DNA from: Stramonita haemastoma
Lineage: Eukaryota; Mollusca; Gastropoda; Neogastropoda; Muricidae
Direction: 5' to 3'
Assembly: GCA_030674155.1 (NCBI GenBank)
Contig: CM060326.1
Location: 44,338,854-44,353,853, forward strand
DNA: 15,000 bases
The position numbers were made by a program, and so were the translations under genes. The notes beneath the pieces are model-generated. The model did no database searches. It worked only from the letters and a program-made list of their open reading frames with translations, and was not told the DNA's origin. Below, piece after piece: positions 1 through 8,821 of this stretch. Positions within the stretch are counted from its first letter, which is position 1; the number at the start of each line of letters is the position of its first letter.

Positions 1-104
1 GGCAGAAAAGAGGGAACTGTATCTCTGTCTTTGGACACGATAGATGGGTAACATCAATGTTTGGGGAGGAAAGAGAGGACTTGGGGTTTGATTAAGAGAC
101 CCTG

Positions 105-134
105 TGGGGGGTGGGGGGTGGGGGGTGGGGGGCG
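105..134 (+). repeat. G-run tract, candidate G-quadruplex
   Basis: Four runs of five to six G separated by single T residues, ending in GGCGG. The pattern satisfies the usual G3+N1-7 rule for an intramolecular quadruplex with very short loops. It lies directly upstream of the (GA)n array, so the two together form a purine-rich strand of about 140 bases. Folding is inferred from composition only. Confidence 0.8.
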
Positions 135-140
135 GAAATG

Positions 141-232
<92 letters not shown>

Positions 233-245
233 GAGAGAGAGAGAG
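141..245 (+). repeat. (GA)n microsatellite
   Basis: About 50 GA units with two interruptions, an AGGAG near 188 and a GGG near 221. All purines lie on the + strand, so it is a mirror-symmetric tract able to form H-DNA. The Arg/Glu peptides encoded through it are artefacts of the repeat. Confidence 0.97.
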
Positions 246-369
246 TTGTAGTAAAAGGTGCAGACCTCAGGAGAGAACAAAAATATAACATAATTAAATT
301 TTGAAGTCTGAAAGAATATTTTTATTGGCTGATTGGTTGATTGACTAATGGCAATAGCTTTTGACGACT

Positions 370-471
370 ATGATGATGATTTTAACAATCATCATCATTC
401 ATCATCATCATCATCATCATCTATCATCATCATCACATCATATCATCATCAATCATCATCATCATCACATC
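370..471 (+). repeat. ATG/CAT trinucleotide tract with perfect hairpin
   Basis: The tract opens with ATGATGATGATT (370-381), a five-base spacer, and the exact reverse complement AATCATCATCAT (387-398). Interrupted CAT repeats then run to 471. The strand switch from ATG to CAT creates a 12-bp perfect stem with a 5-nt loop. Interruptions (TATC, CACATCATAT, AATC) show the CAT part is old. No reading frame of note crosses it. Confidence 0.93.
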
Positions 472-582
472 CAATTAGACTGTTTCAGACTTTTCTATAA
501 TTCCTACTATTGTTCATTTGCATGACAACTTACTCCAAGAACAAACGTACACATTTATTTTTCATCAATCTGTCCCTTTTAA

Positions 583-639
583 CCCCCTTCCCTCCCTCCC
601 TCCCTCCCTGTCTGTCTGTCTGTCTGTCTTGTCTGTCTT
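583..639 (+). repeat. CCCT and CTGT tetranucleotide repeats
   Basis: Five or so CCCT units run into six CTGT units, with one broken unit (CTTGTCTGTC) near 629. It is a pyrimidine-rich compound microsatellite. The next 230 bases, to 871, are C/T-rich then mixed, and I see no gene in them. Confidence 0.9.
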
Positions 640-871
640 CTCTTCACACACCCTGCCTCCTCATCCCTTGTTCCCCTCCCTCCTCCCCAGTCCCCCACTC
701 CCCCTCTCCAACCCCGCGCCCTTTCAAGCAAGCGGGACTCAGTAGACCCCTAGCTAAAAGTTATTATTCCCCATGCATTGTGCATTGTCCTTTTCTACCT
801 CTATACCACTACTACAGGCCTACTGTGCTAGGCTATTCAGTGTGTAGTGTGGGGCATTGTGTGCCCTAAAT

Positions 872-891
872 CCTGCCTGCCTGCCTGCAGC

Positions 892-960
<69 letters not shown>
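872..960 (+). repeat. CCTG repeat followed by (GT)n
   Basis: Four CCTG units (872-888) are followed after a short CAGCCC spacer by an uninterrupted (TG)n of about 33 units from 894 to 960. The absence of interruptions suggests an active, length-variable locus. It is alternating purine/pyrimidine and so a possible Z-DNA tract. Confidence 0.96.
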
Positions 961-962
<2 letters not shown>

Positions 963-1179
963 GTGCACGTGTGGTAGACAATGGTCACTCTCACCTACAT
1001 CAAGACCTCTGCTGGTGTCATGTAGGAGTTTTCGGTTCATTCTTTGAGGGGGTTTCTCTTCTTTTTTTTTTTATTGGGGGTGGGGTGGGTGGGGGTGAGG
1101 GAGGGTGTGTGTGTGTGTGCAGAGAACTTGGTTTGTCTTGAAGTTTTGTTGTAAAGAGTTATAAAGAAGAAAGGTGTGA

Positions 1180-1319
<140 letters not shown>

Positions 1320-1351
1320 TATTTTCGAAAACACACACAAAGACAGAAGAA

Positions 1352-1354
<3 letters not shown>
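1320..1354. repeat. Palindromic spacer between GT and CA arrays
   Basis: The spacer begins with the perfect 10-bp palindrome TTTTCGAAAA (1322-1331). The palindrome is flanked directly by GTGTGTGTGATA on the left and CACACACA on the right, so the whole junction can fold as one continuous hairpin. The rest (AAAGACAGAAGAACAAA) is unpaired A-rich sequence before the main CA array. Confidence 0.85.

Positions 1355-1416
<62 letters not shown>
1355..1416 (+). repeat. (CA)n microsatellite
   Basis: About 31 uninterrupted AC units. It is the reverse complement of the GT array 36 bases upstream. Together they can form a stem of up to about 60 bp in single-stranded DNA or RNA. Confidence 0.97.
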
Positions 1417-1419
<3 letters not shown>

Positions 1420-1537
1420 CCTGCCCCTTCAAACACACGTACACACACATTCACCCAGATATATGTCATTTCAGATGAAGACTATATAATTATGCATATC
1501 ACTGACTGCAAAATAAAAATTTGATGATATTTAAGAG

Positions 1538-1645
<108 letters not shown>

Positions 1646-2311
1646 GTTTTTAAATGTAAACATATGAGAGGATACAGAGTTTGCAACAACAACAACAAAA
1701 AAACCCTCGAACAAAACACCAATCAAAACACGAAAAAAGCATAAAAATTGAAGCCTTATTACTTTAATGATGGAGTGTGGCCAGTATCATTTCAGTTCAA
1801 TGGGTTCTGCAGGCCTCGTAATCCATTTACATCCATGGCAGTTTCGGTTCAATCCTCCTGGCAGGGTGGGGGCAATATTTTGACAGGGAATAGACCTCAC
1901 GGCAGTCTGTGAAAACACTTGATGCCCGTAAAGGTGCCATCATTTCATCAAAGCTGAGGATGTTTACATTTTATAGCTCGTGGTTTGCTGCTGCTGCTAT
2001 CATGTAGCTGCCTGGCTGGCTTAGCGGAGATCCCGGTTTGTTGTGGAACCGATCCCTTCCCTGCACTGTAGGGGGGAATATTGACATTTTCCATCCTTTA
2101 TTTCTTTTCACTTCGCCTCTGCTTTCCTCTACTTCCTCCTCTTTCCTGGTAAAGCAGTTTGAGGGTGTGGATGGTTTATTTCTATACTGCCGCTCTTTTT
2201 CTCATTGCCCTCAGCCGGTGAGTGATAGCTATCTATAACCCCCGTCCTCCTCTTTGCTACAGAAATTGGATCCCCATTTGGGCAGTAGGTGTTTTCTGCT
2301 GCTACTTTGCT
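1646..2311. other. Unique-looking intergenic sequence, no gene found
   Basis: Mixed-composition sequence with no long open frame and no family I recognise. A B-box-like GGTTCAATCC occurs near 1846. A GCTGCTGCTGCT run lies near 1988, and an ATCCCGGTTTGTTG stretch lies near 2030. The B-box-like site could belong to an old tRNA-derived SINE, but I could not find a matching A box or tail, so I do not call one. Confidence 0.5.
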
Positions 2312-2716
2312 GGGGTGAAACAGCAGGGTACAGCATCCTTCCAAATCCTGATCTGAAATCATCTGTTACCATGAAGTTGTGGGTTCGAATCTTGGCAGAA
2401 TCTGATGATTTAGATCTAAGGGTGAGGATTTTTATGATCTCCCAGATCAATTTCTAGTGCAGACAGACCTGACAATGCATTCATGCCTTTCGTGTATAAT
2501 ATTATTATTATTATCCACATGCAAAAAGATCATATAAGATCTACACGCTAAACATCCTGTAATTCATGGCAGCGTCAGGTGGGTTATGGAAACACGCACA
2601 TATCCAGCATACATTCCCAAAGTCGAAATGCGGCTACCTTCATGGTGGGCAAAAAAAGGTCGCATACGCGAAATCTCAGCATTGGTGAACCTCAGAGCTG
2701 CTGTAGCTGAGGAAAG
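2312..2716 (+). mobile_element. tRNA-derived SINE, family A, copy 1
   Basis: A good RNA polymerase III B box, GGTTCGAATCT, lies at 2382-2392. A weaker A-box candidate, TGAAACAGCAGG, lies at 2316-2327. The body follows: GATCTCCCAGATCAA (2436-2450), GTGCAGACAGACCTG, an internal ATT expansion (2497-2513), then CCTGTAATTCATGGCAGCGT and GGGTTATGGAAACA toward the 3' end. The last part, CTCAG...CTGAG (2690-2712), forms a small hairpin. From memory the body matches an abundant caenogastropod SINE, but I cannot run the search. Copy 2 at 11456-11645 shares the B box, the 54-55 base spacing to the ATCTCCC block, and the following motif order. The A-box end and exact boundaries are uncertain, and no target-site duplication was found. 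Confidence 0.8.
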
Positions 2717-2752
2717 ACACACATCCACACACACATCCTGACCCCTCCCGTT

Positions 2753-2756
<4 letters not shown>

Positions 2757-2848
<92 letters not shown>

Positions 2849-2928
2849 TCTCTCTCTCTCTCTCTCTCTGCCTTGCTTTCTTTTCTCATTCTCCTGCCTT
2901 GCCTTCCTTCCTTCCTCCTCCTCTCCCC
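2757..2928 (+). repeat. (CT)n with CCTT tail
   Basis: (CT)n runs from 2757 to 2870 with several TCCT and TTCTCT interruptions. After a short gap, a CCTT/CCT-rich stretch follows (2901-2928). The array starts about 40 bases after the apparent 3' end of the family A SINE. Confidence 0.94.
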
Positions 2929-3359
2929 TGCCTACGTTGACTTTCTTGCTGGTAAAACATCTCACGGCAACCTGGTTTATTTCCTCTGCTGACTGGCAGG
3001 CCTGAGAAAAAGAAGAAGTAAAAATAATACTGATCTCTCTGGTCTTTCTTTCCCCATGCGGGGGTAATATTACCTGACTCCCCCTCATTCACTGTACGGC
3101 ACAGCAATGCTCGGCACAGCAGAAAAACACTGTCTAGTCTGGCAGAGCGCTGGTGGTACTGCAGTTGTTTCCAGCAGGGGGGAGAAGGGTAGCGGGCTTC
3201 TGCAGGAAAGTAGTGGTAGTAGCGAAAGCAATCGCTGCTGTATTATAGGAAATGAAATGGTGCCATATTTCAAGTCATCATATACGATGGAGCAGTATTT
3301 TTTTTGCTGAAGGATGTATGTGCACGAGTGGTGCGCAAGTTCGTGCAAATAATTATGCA
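2929..3359. other. Intergenic sequence, no gene found
   Basis: Mixed composition with short purine runs and no credible frame. GGCAGAGCGCTGG near 3140 resembles a Pol III A box, but no B box follows. Sequence near 3330 becomes alternating purine/pyrimidine and grades into the CA compound array. Confidence 0.5.
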
Positions 3360-3425
3360 TGTGTATACACACGCACGCACGCACGCATGTGCGCGTATAA
3401 CATGTGCGCACGCATACACACACAT

Positions 3426-3503
<78 letters not shown>

Positions 3504-3584
3504 GCTCACACGCTCACACATGCACGCACACACAGACACTTACATACAGACAGACAACAGACAGACGGACAGACAGACACAGAC

Positions 3585-3631
<47 letters not shown>

Positions 3632-3713
3632 CACACACACACACACACACACACACCCACACACACACATCACAATACCACACTCACACACACACACACA
3701 CACACACTCCGTC
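3360..3713 (+). repeat. Compound GCAC / (CA)n / (GACA)n array
   Basis: In order: the 12-bp palindrome TGTGTATACACA (3360-3371); GCAC repeats; two copies of CATGTGCGC; a near-pure (CA)n from about 3429 to 3497; CTCACACG variants; (GACA)n at 3547-3630; and more (CA)n with interruptions to 3713. Most of the tract is alternating purine/pyrimidine, so it is a strong Z-DNA candidate. Long frames through it on both strands encode H/T, V/C or D/R/Q/T repeats and are not genes. Confidence 0.96.
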
Positions 3714-4472
3714 ACCACACCTGGGCATCACTGTGAGAGTACACCACTGGGCAAGAAATTCACGTGTACGCTGTTTCCAATAGCTCTTCACACAGGCAAA
3801 CCTACTCCGATTTCAGAGGACGTTTCTCTCCTTTAATGGAAGACACAAGTCGTTATGGTCGGTGATTGTCATGGACAAGGACAATCTCCACATATTTCCA
3901 AAGCGACAAAAACAACATTGTGATGTAAGCCTTGACACTTTGCTTCATTAACAAATGACAAAGCTTTTGTTTGGTCTGAGCGTAATTTTGCACCTCCTGT
4001 TAACTGCCCACCTTCCTCCATTGTATACAAAGTTTTTGTTACTTTTTTTTTCATGGAGGGATCCCCCTTCTATCCCCCATTTTTTAAGGTAGGGAGGGGG
4101 TTAAAATACCGGAAAGTTTGTACTGATGCAAACATTTTCCATCAGTTGATATCAACAATTTTCTTCTTTATCGAACACTCAGACAGCACCTTCTTTGATG
4201 TATTAATTATATAAGTGACAGTGTGTTGTGCTGCCGTTAGGTTAGTCAGTTTGATAAAACAGTTGCCAACCACACTCCAGAAATACCATCCCACCCCCTC
4301 AAAAAAAAGAAAAAAGAAACAAAACAAACAAAAAGAGCAGAAAACGAAACCGATCCAACCCAAATTGGAGCCACTATGCTCTTCTCACTCAGCCAGGAAA
4401 CTAGATTTTCTGTCTGCCAGCAACAACATCACAGCAGACATGAACAGGAGAACTGAACGTGTAGGAATGACA
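3714..4472. other. Intergenic sequence, no gene found
   Basis: Contains a T-run with a GGATCCCCC segment (4042-4078), a purine-rich A tract (4300-4337), and otherwise mixed sequence. No splice-flanked frame, retroposon landmark or tRNA-like motif was recognised. Confidence 0.5.
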
Positions 4473-4553
4473 ACCCCACCCCACCCCACCCACCCCCACA
4501 CCCCACCCTCACCCCCACCCTTCTCCTCCTCACCCCCACCCCCCCACTACCCC
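4473..4553 (+). repeat. CCCCA-type C-rich tract
   Basis: Repeated CCCCA/CCCA/CCCCCA units with a CTCCTCCT interruption. The minus strand has many G3-G7 runs with short loops, so it is a candidate minus-strand G-quadruplex and + strand i-motif. A proline/threonine frame through it is an artefact. Confidence 0.88.
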
Positions 4554-4779
4554 TTCATCCACACGCCACGGTAGTCTTCAAAGTCTGTGGTATGAGTGCT
4601 CATGAACGCGTGAAATTGACCACCTCTTTCACTGCCTTTGTCGTCCAATCGGCGAGGTGCCGGTCAGGATGAAATTGACATGACGGCCTGTCAGAAACGA
4701 GGTGGCAGTGAGGCGTGAAGGGGGATGGGGTCAGGTTAGGTCCCGTCCTTGGTGTGGTCAATGCATGAAATCAGGTGCA
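4554..4779. other. Short intergenic interval left of minisatellite
   Basis: TGAAATTGACA-like sequence occurs twice (near 4610 and 4670). CCACCTC (near 4620) is the reverse complement of GAGGTGG (near 4700). I assign no function. Confidence 0.4.
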
Positions 4780-5540
4780 GAGGAGGGACTTCAGGAATAT
4801 CATCATATGTGATGCCATAGAGATAGGTGAGGAGCATCATGATATGTGAGGGATATGGATAGGTGAGTAAGTAGGGACTCAGGGATAGGTGAGGGATATT
4901 CTAGGAATAGTGGTGAACATCAGGAGTAAGGTGTAAGGGAGTTAGGGATAGGTGAACATCAGGGATAGGTGAGGAAACATGCAGGGGCAATAGGTGGGAT
5001 GAGGAACATCATGGGATAGAGTGAGAACATCAGGGATAGGTGAGGAATAAAATCAGGGATAGGTTTCGTGAACATCAGGGATATGTGAGGGATATCAAGG
5101 ATAGGTGAAATATCAGGGATAGGTGAGGACATCAGGGATATGTGAGGACATCAGGGATAGGTGAACATCAGGGATAGGTGAGGACATCAGGGATAGGTGG
5201 GGGAATATCAGGGATAGGTGAACATCAGGGATAGGTGGGGGACATCAGGGATAGGTGAGGAATATCAGGGATAGGTAAACATCAGGGATAGGTGAGGGAC
5301 ATCAGGATGTGAGGGTGAGGGATAACTCAGGGATAGGTGAGGGATATCAGGGATAGGTGAACATCAGGGATAGGTGAGGTGGAGGGAACATCAGGGATAG
5401 GTGAGGGATATCAGGGAGGAACATCAGGGATAGGTGAGGGATATCAGGGATAGTGAACATCAGGGATGGTGAGGAGTCATCAGGGATAGGTGAGGAACAT
5501 TGGTGATAGGGAGGAACATTAGGGATAGATGAGGGACCTC
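4780..5540 (+). repeat. Variable minisatellite, 17-20 bp unit
   Basis: Tandem units begin ATCAGGGATAGGTGA and end in AAC, GGAC, GGGAC, GGGAT or GGAAT. From 5029 to the end I count about 26 units. Most are 17, 19 or 20 bases long, with outliers of 13, 16 and 21-27. Left of 5029 the units decay (GGATAGGTGAGTAAG and similar) back to about 4780; the right end decays from about 5499. From 5150 the lengths run 17-19-21 then 17-20-20, giving two 57-base trimers in a row, a partial higher-order structure. The + strand is purine-rich and poor in C. No open frame crosses it, and the units lack the spacer diversity of a CRISPR. Confidence 0.95.
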
Positions 5541-5816
5541 AGAAAGCCTTAGTGTGCTCTCTGTCTATGCGGGGAGTGTGGCCAGTGCCATGGAGGACTG
5601 TTTCTCACATCACTGATAATGGGCCACTACCTCATCAATACACTGGACCTAGTCAAGGGATGGAAGGGTGGTGAGGAGAGAGAGAGATTGGAGGGAGAGG
5701 GGTAGAGAGGTAATGATGGTTATGGAGAGAGGGAGGAAGGAAGGGAGCGGGAGGACAGATGGGCAGGAAGGATGACAAGTAGGGAAGGACAGTCGAGGGG
5801 TGAGTGTGTGTGGTGT
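5541..5816. other. Intergenic, purine-rich, no gene found
   Basis: The first half is mixed. The second (5660-5816) is GA/GGA-rich on the + strand and leads into the G-run. The 14-mer GGAGTGTGGCCAGT at 5573-5586 also occurs at 1772-1785. The flanks do not align, so I do not call a repeat family. Confidence 0.4.
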
Positions 5817-5863
5817 GGGGGGGTGGGGGGGTGGGGGGGGGGGGGGGGGGTGGGGGTGGGGGT
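5817..5863 (+). repeat. Poly-G tract, candidate G-quadruplex
   Basis: G runs of up to 18 bases (5833-5850) broken by single T residues. Long homopolymer G is also a common place for sequencing or assembly error, so the exact length should not be trusted. Confidence 0.9.
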
Positions 5864-5990
5864 GATAAAGGGAATGAAAGATGAGGGTTGATGACTGAAC
5901 TCTGAAAATGATTTATTCATATAGAGGCCATTGGCCTGTACATGAAGGGAGCTGCAAAACAACTCAGTGCTTAATGATGACAATACACGC

Positions 5991-5999
5991 TAAAGTGTA
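5991..5999 (+). repeat. Target-site duplication, left copy
   Basis: TAAAGTGTA lies immediately before the tail end of the family B SINE and is repeated exactly at 6301-6309 after its head. This is the signature of LINE-mediated insertion. Confidence 0.85.
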
Positions 6000-6300
6000 G
6001 TAAAGGTAAAAGGTAAAGGTGTCCCATAACCTGTGTGGTGTAGGGGAGGGAGGCGTCAGAGACCTCAATTTCTCTAGAGGCCAGCATGTTGAGGGCGGTG
6101 CCCATCTCCTCTCCCTCGCTGTTTACCTTCCCTGACCCTAAAGAGGGCAGGTACTCATTTACAGCTGGGTGAACTGGGGGAACTGTACTGAAGCCAAGAC
6201 GCGCAAACGGTCACACATCCTATTGGCAGCCACGCTCGATGCTGCTTAACATTGGCTGGGGGAAAGCCAGTGCTCTGACCACTGAGCTATTTCGTCCCCT
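6000..6300 (-). mobile_element. tRNA-derived SINE, family B, copy 1
   Basis: Read on the minus strand, the element starts at 6300 with GGGGACGAAA followed by a good A box, TAGCTCAGTGG (6289-6279), then AGAGCACTGGC. The body includes (as + strand text) CAGCTGGGTGAACTGGGGGA (from about 6161), CTGTACTGAAG, and TTACCTTCCCTGACCCT. It ends on the minus strand in a CCTTTA-type tail (6020-6000). Exact 9-bp direct repeats bracket it. A recognisable B box is missing; only ATCGAGCG stands near where it should be. From memory the body resembles a gastropod SINE. Copy 2 at 11148-11427 has the same block order. Pol III transcription of this copy is doubtful without a B box. Confidence 0.88.
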
Positions 6301-6309
6301 TAAAGTGTA
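6301..6309 (+). repeat. Target-site duplication, right copy
   Basis: Exact copy of TAAAGTGTA at 5991-5999, directly abutting the 5' (head) end of the minus-strand SINE. Confidence 0.85.
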
Positions 6310-6934
6310 TATACGACAAACAACTACTAAACAGACCTACAGTCAGAAATTAACTATTTGGGGAAAGAGAGTAAAAATACAAAACAAACCATACTGGCAA
6401 CAGTTTTAAAATTTCATTCTTATCCCAAAGGCTTTGCACAAATATAAAGCTAAACTGCAAATGATGTCAGGGCCACTGCACTGCGTTCAAGACCAAAACA
6501 CATTTTGAATACACCAGGCTTCACAGTGTATCTAGCTGAGATACGGTTTTTTTTTTGTCGAATAATGTTAAATGATGGAAAGCATACAATCAAAAAGACT
6601 AAATATTCTATTGGGTTATTGCGCAAAGGATTTGATGCATCAGATTCACTATGCACTCTATATCTAATGAGTTAAGGGATGTTTATTTCTGACACGCCAG
6701 TTTAACCCTTGTTCTTTTGAAATGCATACCCCTGTCAAGCTTGAGGTTTGACATGGAAGACAAAAGTGGAAAGAGTGGTGGTGTTGAGTGTAATATAAGA
6801 GAGAGAAAAGTGGAAAGCAATGACTGTGTTGCTGATGTTCTGCACTATATAAACATCTGTCCACCCTTATCTCTTTTGTGCCAAAAAAAATCCGAAAACT
6901 CCCCACATTTTTTGAGACTGGAGTTTTCTTCCTT
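6310..6934. other. Intergenic AT-rich sequence, no gene found
   Basis: AT-rich, with a T-run near 6546 and an A-run near 6883. No retroposon motif or coding signal was recognised. Confidence 0.5.
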
Positions 6935-6974
6935 GTGTGTGTGTGTGTGTATTGGGGGGGGGGGGGGGGGGGGG
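6935..6974 (+). repeat. Short (GT)n followed by G21 homopolymer
   Basis: About eight GT units, the bases ATT, then 21 consecutive G (6954-6974). Homopolymer length is unreliable in most sequencing. Confidence 0.9.
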
Positions 6975-7612
6975 CTTGCTTTCTTACTTGCGCTCGTGTG
7001 CACATTTTATATTGAAAAAAAAAGTGAAACAAACCCTCTATCATGTCATCACATAAACCCTCATTTCCTCAAGGTTTCCACACACACACAACTGGCATAA
7101 CAAGACCATCCTCCTCCTCCACCAGATTTCTTTCACTGTCCTTTTCCTTCCAGCTTCATGATGGCGAGAGGGCAAAAGCTTCTGTTTTCACCATGACACT
7201 GAATCATCCTCATTCCCCTACTAGCCATTCACATACATGCCTAGTCCTCAGACTTCCGCAGGATTCTGTTTGTGCTCACTGGGCGTAGGTGGTGGAGTGA
7301 TTTGTTATTCCAGTGTTGATGTGCACAACAACACCTGTCGTCCCCACAATCCCCCACCTTGTGTCCACTGATTCTAGCGCTGCTTGACAAGCGGAACAAA
7401 TGCGAAATGATGGCGGCGGAGTCAAGGGCAGACAACGTCATTTCACACAAAAAAGGGAGGCAACAAGTGAGGGGTTGTAAAGGGAAGATAATCCCCTAAG
7501 GTATGGAGCCAGACACGTCCCAAAAGGCTGCAGGTCGAGTTTTCAGGTGATATATATAACACGGTGAGCGGATCAGGGGGTGGCTTTTCTTGTCACTGTT
7601 CAAGAGGACCAG
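6975..7612. other. Intergenic sequence, no gene found
   Basis: Mixed composition. A CpG-containing stretch (GCGGAACAAATGCG, ATGGCGGCGGAG) lies at 7390-7422. A short minus-strand frame at 7241-7450 encodes a 69-residue peptide unlike anything I know. A CACACACACA run sits at 7080-7089. No element boundary is clear until the SINE head at 7613. Confidence 0.45.
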
Positions 7613-7711
7613 GGATGGAAATAGCTTAGTGGCTACAGCATCTGACTTGTGATTTCATGAAACCCTGTGAGCGTGGGTTCGAATCCCCACTGAAGTGTCT
7701 GGTTGACAGGA
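7613..7711 (+). mobile_element. tRNA-like SINE head, family C
   Basis: A box TAGCTTAGTGG (7622-7632) and a perfect B box GGTTCGAATCC (7676-7686) lie in tRNA-like order. GTGGG / TTCGAATC / CCCAC (7673-7690) makes an intact 5-bp T-arm with an 8-nt loop. I see no paired acceptor ends or plausible anticodon arm, so this is a SINE head and not a tRNA gene. A (CT)n array separates it from the likely body at 7893-8354. Whether head and body belong to the same original insertion is inference. Confidence 0.8.
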
Positions 7712-7788
7712 CCCCCCCCCCTCTCTGTCTCTCTCTGTCTCTCTCTGTCTCTCTGTCTCTCTCTTGTCTCTCTGTCTCTCTGTCTCTG

Positions 7789-7848
<60 letters not shown>

Positions 7849-7856
7849 CTCTCTCG
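7712..7856 (+). repeat. C-run plus (CT)n / CTCTGT array
   Basis: C10 is followed by CTCTGT and CT repeats with a TTCT interruption near 7831. It lies between the tRNA-like head and the SINE body, so it probably expanded inside the element. Arg/Glu/Asp and Ser/Leu frames through it are artefacts. Confidence 0.95.
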
Positions 7857-7892
7857 GTGACATCTTTTCTGAGTCAATTCCACTACCTCTCC

Positions 7893-8354
7893 TTCAGATA
7901 AAAAGACCATAAACTGAGGGCGTGTGTGTGAAGCCGTACAACATCTACGCGCGCATTAAACGAATCCATCTTTCGTAGCATGACCTGTGATATGGATACA
8001 TGACGAACATTCTCGACAGCAGTATGCAGTTCTTCGGATGAGACTATAAACTAGGCCCGTGTCGTGAACGCACGCAGAACATCTTGCGCACACGTTAAAT
8101 CCTGTTCGCTTTTGTAAGAGTAGGCCATCGTGTCAGTGGGAACAGATGACATTTACAAAACTGCATACACACGGGGACTGGATGTAAAAAAGCACATAGT
8201 GCTTATCGCATTATGGCCATCATGTGCTGGTGGGAACAGATGACATTTACAAAACTGCATACACACGGGGACTGGATGCAAAAAAAGCACAAGAGTGCTT
8301 ATCCCATTATCCTCAATATAAAAGAATAAAATAAATAAAAAATACATAAAATAT
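7893..8354 (+). mobile_element. SINE body with doubled central domain and A/T tail, family C
   Basis: Two related blocks follow each other. Block 1 starts TTCAGATAAAAAGAC and continues ATAAACTGAGG...AACATCTACGCGCG (7893 to about 7982). Block 2 starts TTCGGATGAGAC and continues TATAAACTAGG...AACATCTTGCGCA, CGTTAAATCC (8033-8117). TTCGGATGAGAC-ATAAAC resembles a conserved central SINE domain shared across animals (from memory, possibly the Nin type). After it comes a duplicated 3' module (8123-8310), then an A/T tail AATAAAATAAATAAA (about 8325-8354). No target-site duplication was seen, so limits are approximate. Confidence 0.72.
8123..8310 (+). repeat. Tandem duplication of SINE 3' module, 94-bp spacing
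   Basis: Two adjacent copies. A 49-base stretch beginning GTGGGAACAGATGAC is identical at 8136-8184 and 8230-8278. Each copy then runs through an A-run into a hairpin: AAGCAC-ATA-GTGCTT in copy 1 and AAGCAC-AAGA-GTGCTT in copy 2. Each ends TTATCSCATTAT. The stem is kept while the loop differs. Near-identity suggests a recent duplication compared with the rest of the element. Confidence 0.93.
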
Positions 8355-8821
8355 GCGAGGAGGAGAGGGAGGGGGTTAAACTTGCCCTCGACACTCTGCC
8401 GGAGTTTAAGTGCAGTACCCAATCTTCTGGGAATTTTGAGAGAAGTCAATCCAGTCCAACCTTGTCTATAGGACCGCCGACAGCAAAGGCCATATCAGGG
8501 CAGTCGCCTCGAAGCATTTTTTAATCTCAGATTTAATCTGGGCAACTATATACCAAGGGTTTGAAACCGGATCAACAGTTGTTCCTTGCATCATTGCCCT
8601 GGCCAGCCATAGGGGTCAACCCAGGACGGTCATCACCTTTAGGAGAGAACCTTTTTATTGTTTAAGACTGATGCAAGGATCTATACATTTTTGTTTCAGC
8701 ATTAACACCCACTACATAATCTTCCATCGAGGCAACCCCCCCCCTCACACACAAACACCCTGTAAGGGGGAGACCTGTCTACTATATCATAGGCAACTAG
8801 AATAACAACAGGTGAAAATGA
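8355..8821. other. Intergenic sequence upstream of LINE remnant
   Basis: No open frame on the + strand continues the downstream LINE homology, and I recognise nothing here. There is a C9 run near 8737 and an imperfect direct repeat TTTAATCTCAGA/TTTAATCTGGGC near 8520-8543. The 14-mer AGAATAACAACAGG occurs at 8799-8812 and again at 8846-8859. This may be heavily decayed LINE sequence. Confidence 0.4.

Noticed and set aside
1800..1860. Additional tRNA-derived SINE around the GGTTCAATCC near 1846
   Set aside because: No convincing A box at the right distance, and no body or tail match to the families seen elsewhere in the window.
2564..3088. 174-codon minus-strand frame
   Set aside because: Runs across a SINE and a (CT)n array; the Arg/Glu section is repeat-derived and the ends are SINE sequence.
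3252..3836. 194-codon + strand frame
   Set aside because: Mostly His/Thr and Asp/Arg/Gln/Thr from CA and GACA repeats; the reverse strand gives an equally long Cys/Val frame.
4780..5540. CRISPR array or telomere-like repeat
   Set aside because: Units are directly contiguous, with no unique spacers and with variable length. AGGGATAGGTGA is not a telomeric motif, and the context is eukaryotic.
1772..5586. Shared 14-mer GGAGTGTGGCCAGT at 1772 and 5573
   Set aside because: Flanking sequences do not align, so a common element is not supported.
7622..7690. Possible functional tRNA gene
   Set aside because: A box, B box and a T-arm are present, but no paired acceptor stem or clear anticodon arm. 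It is better explained as a SINE head.
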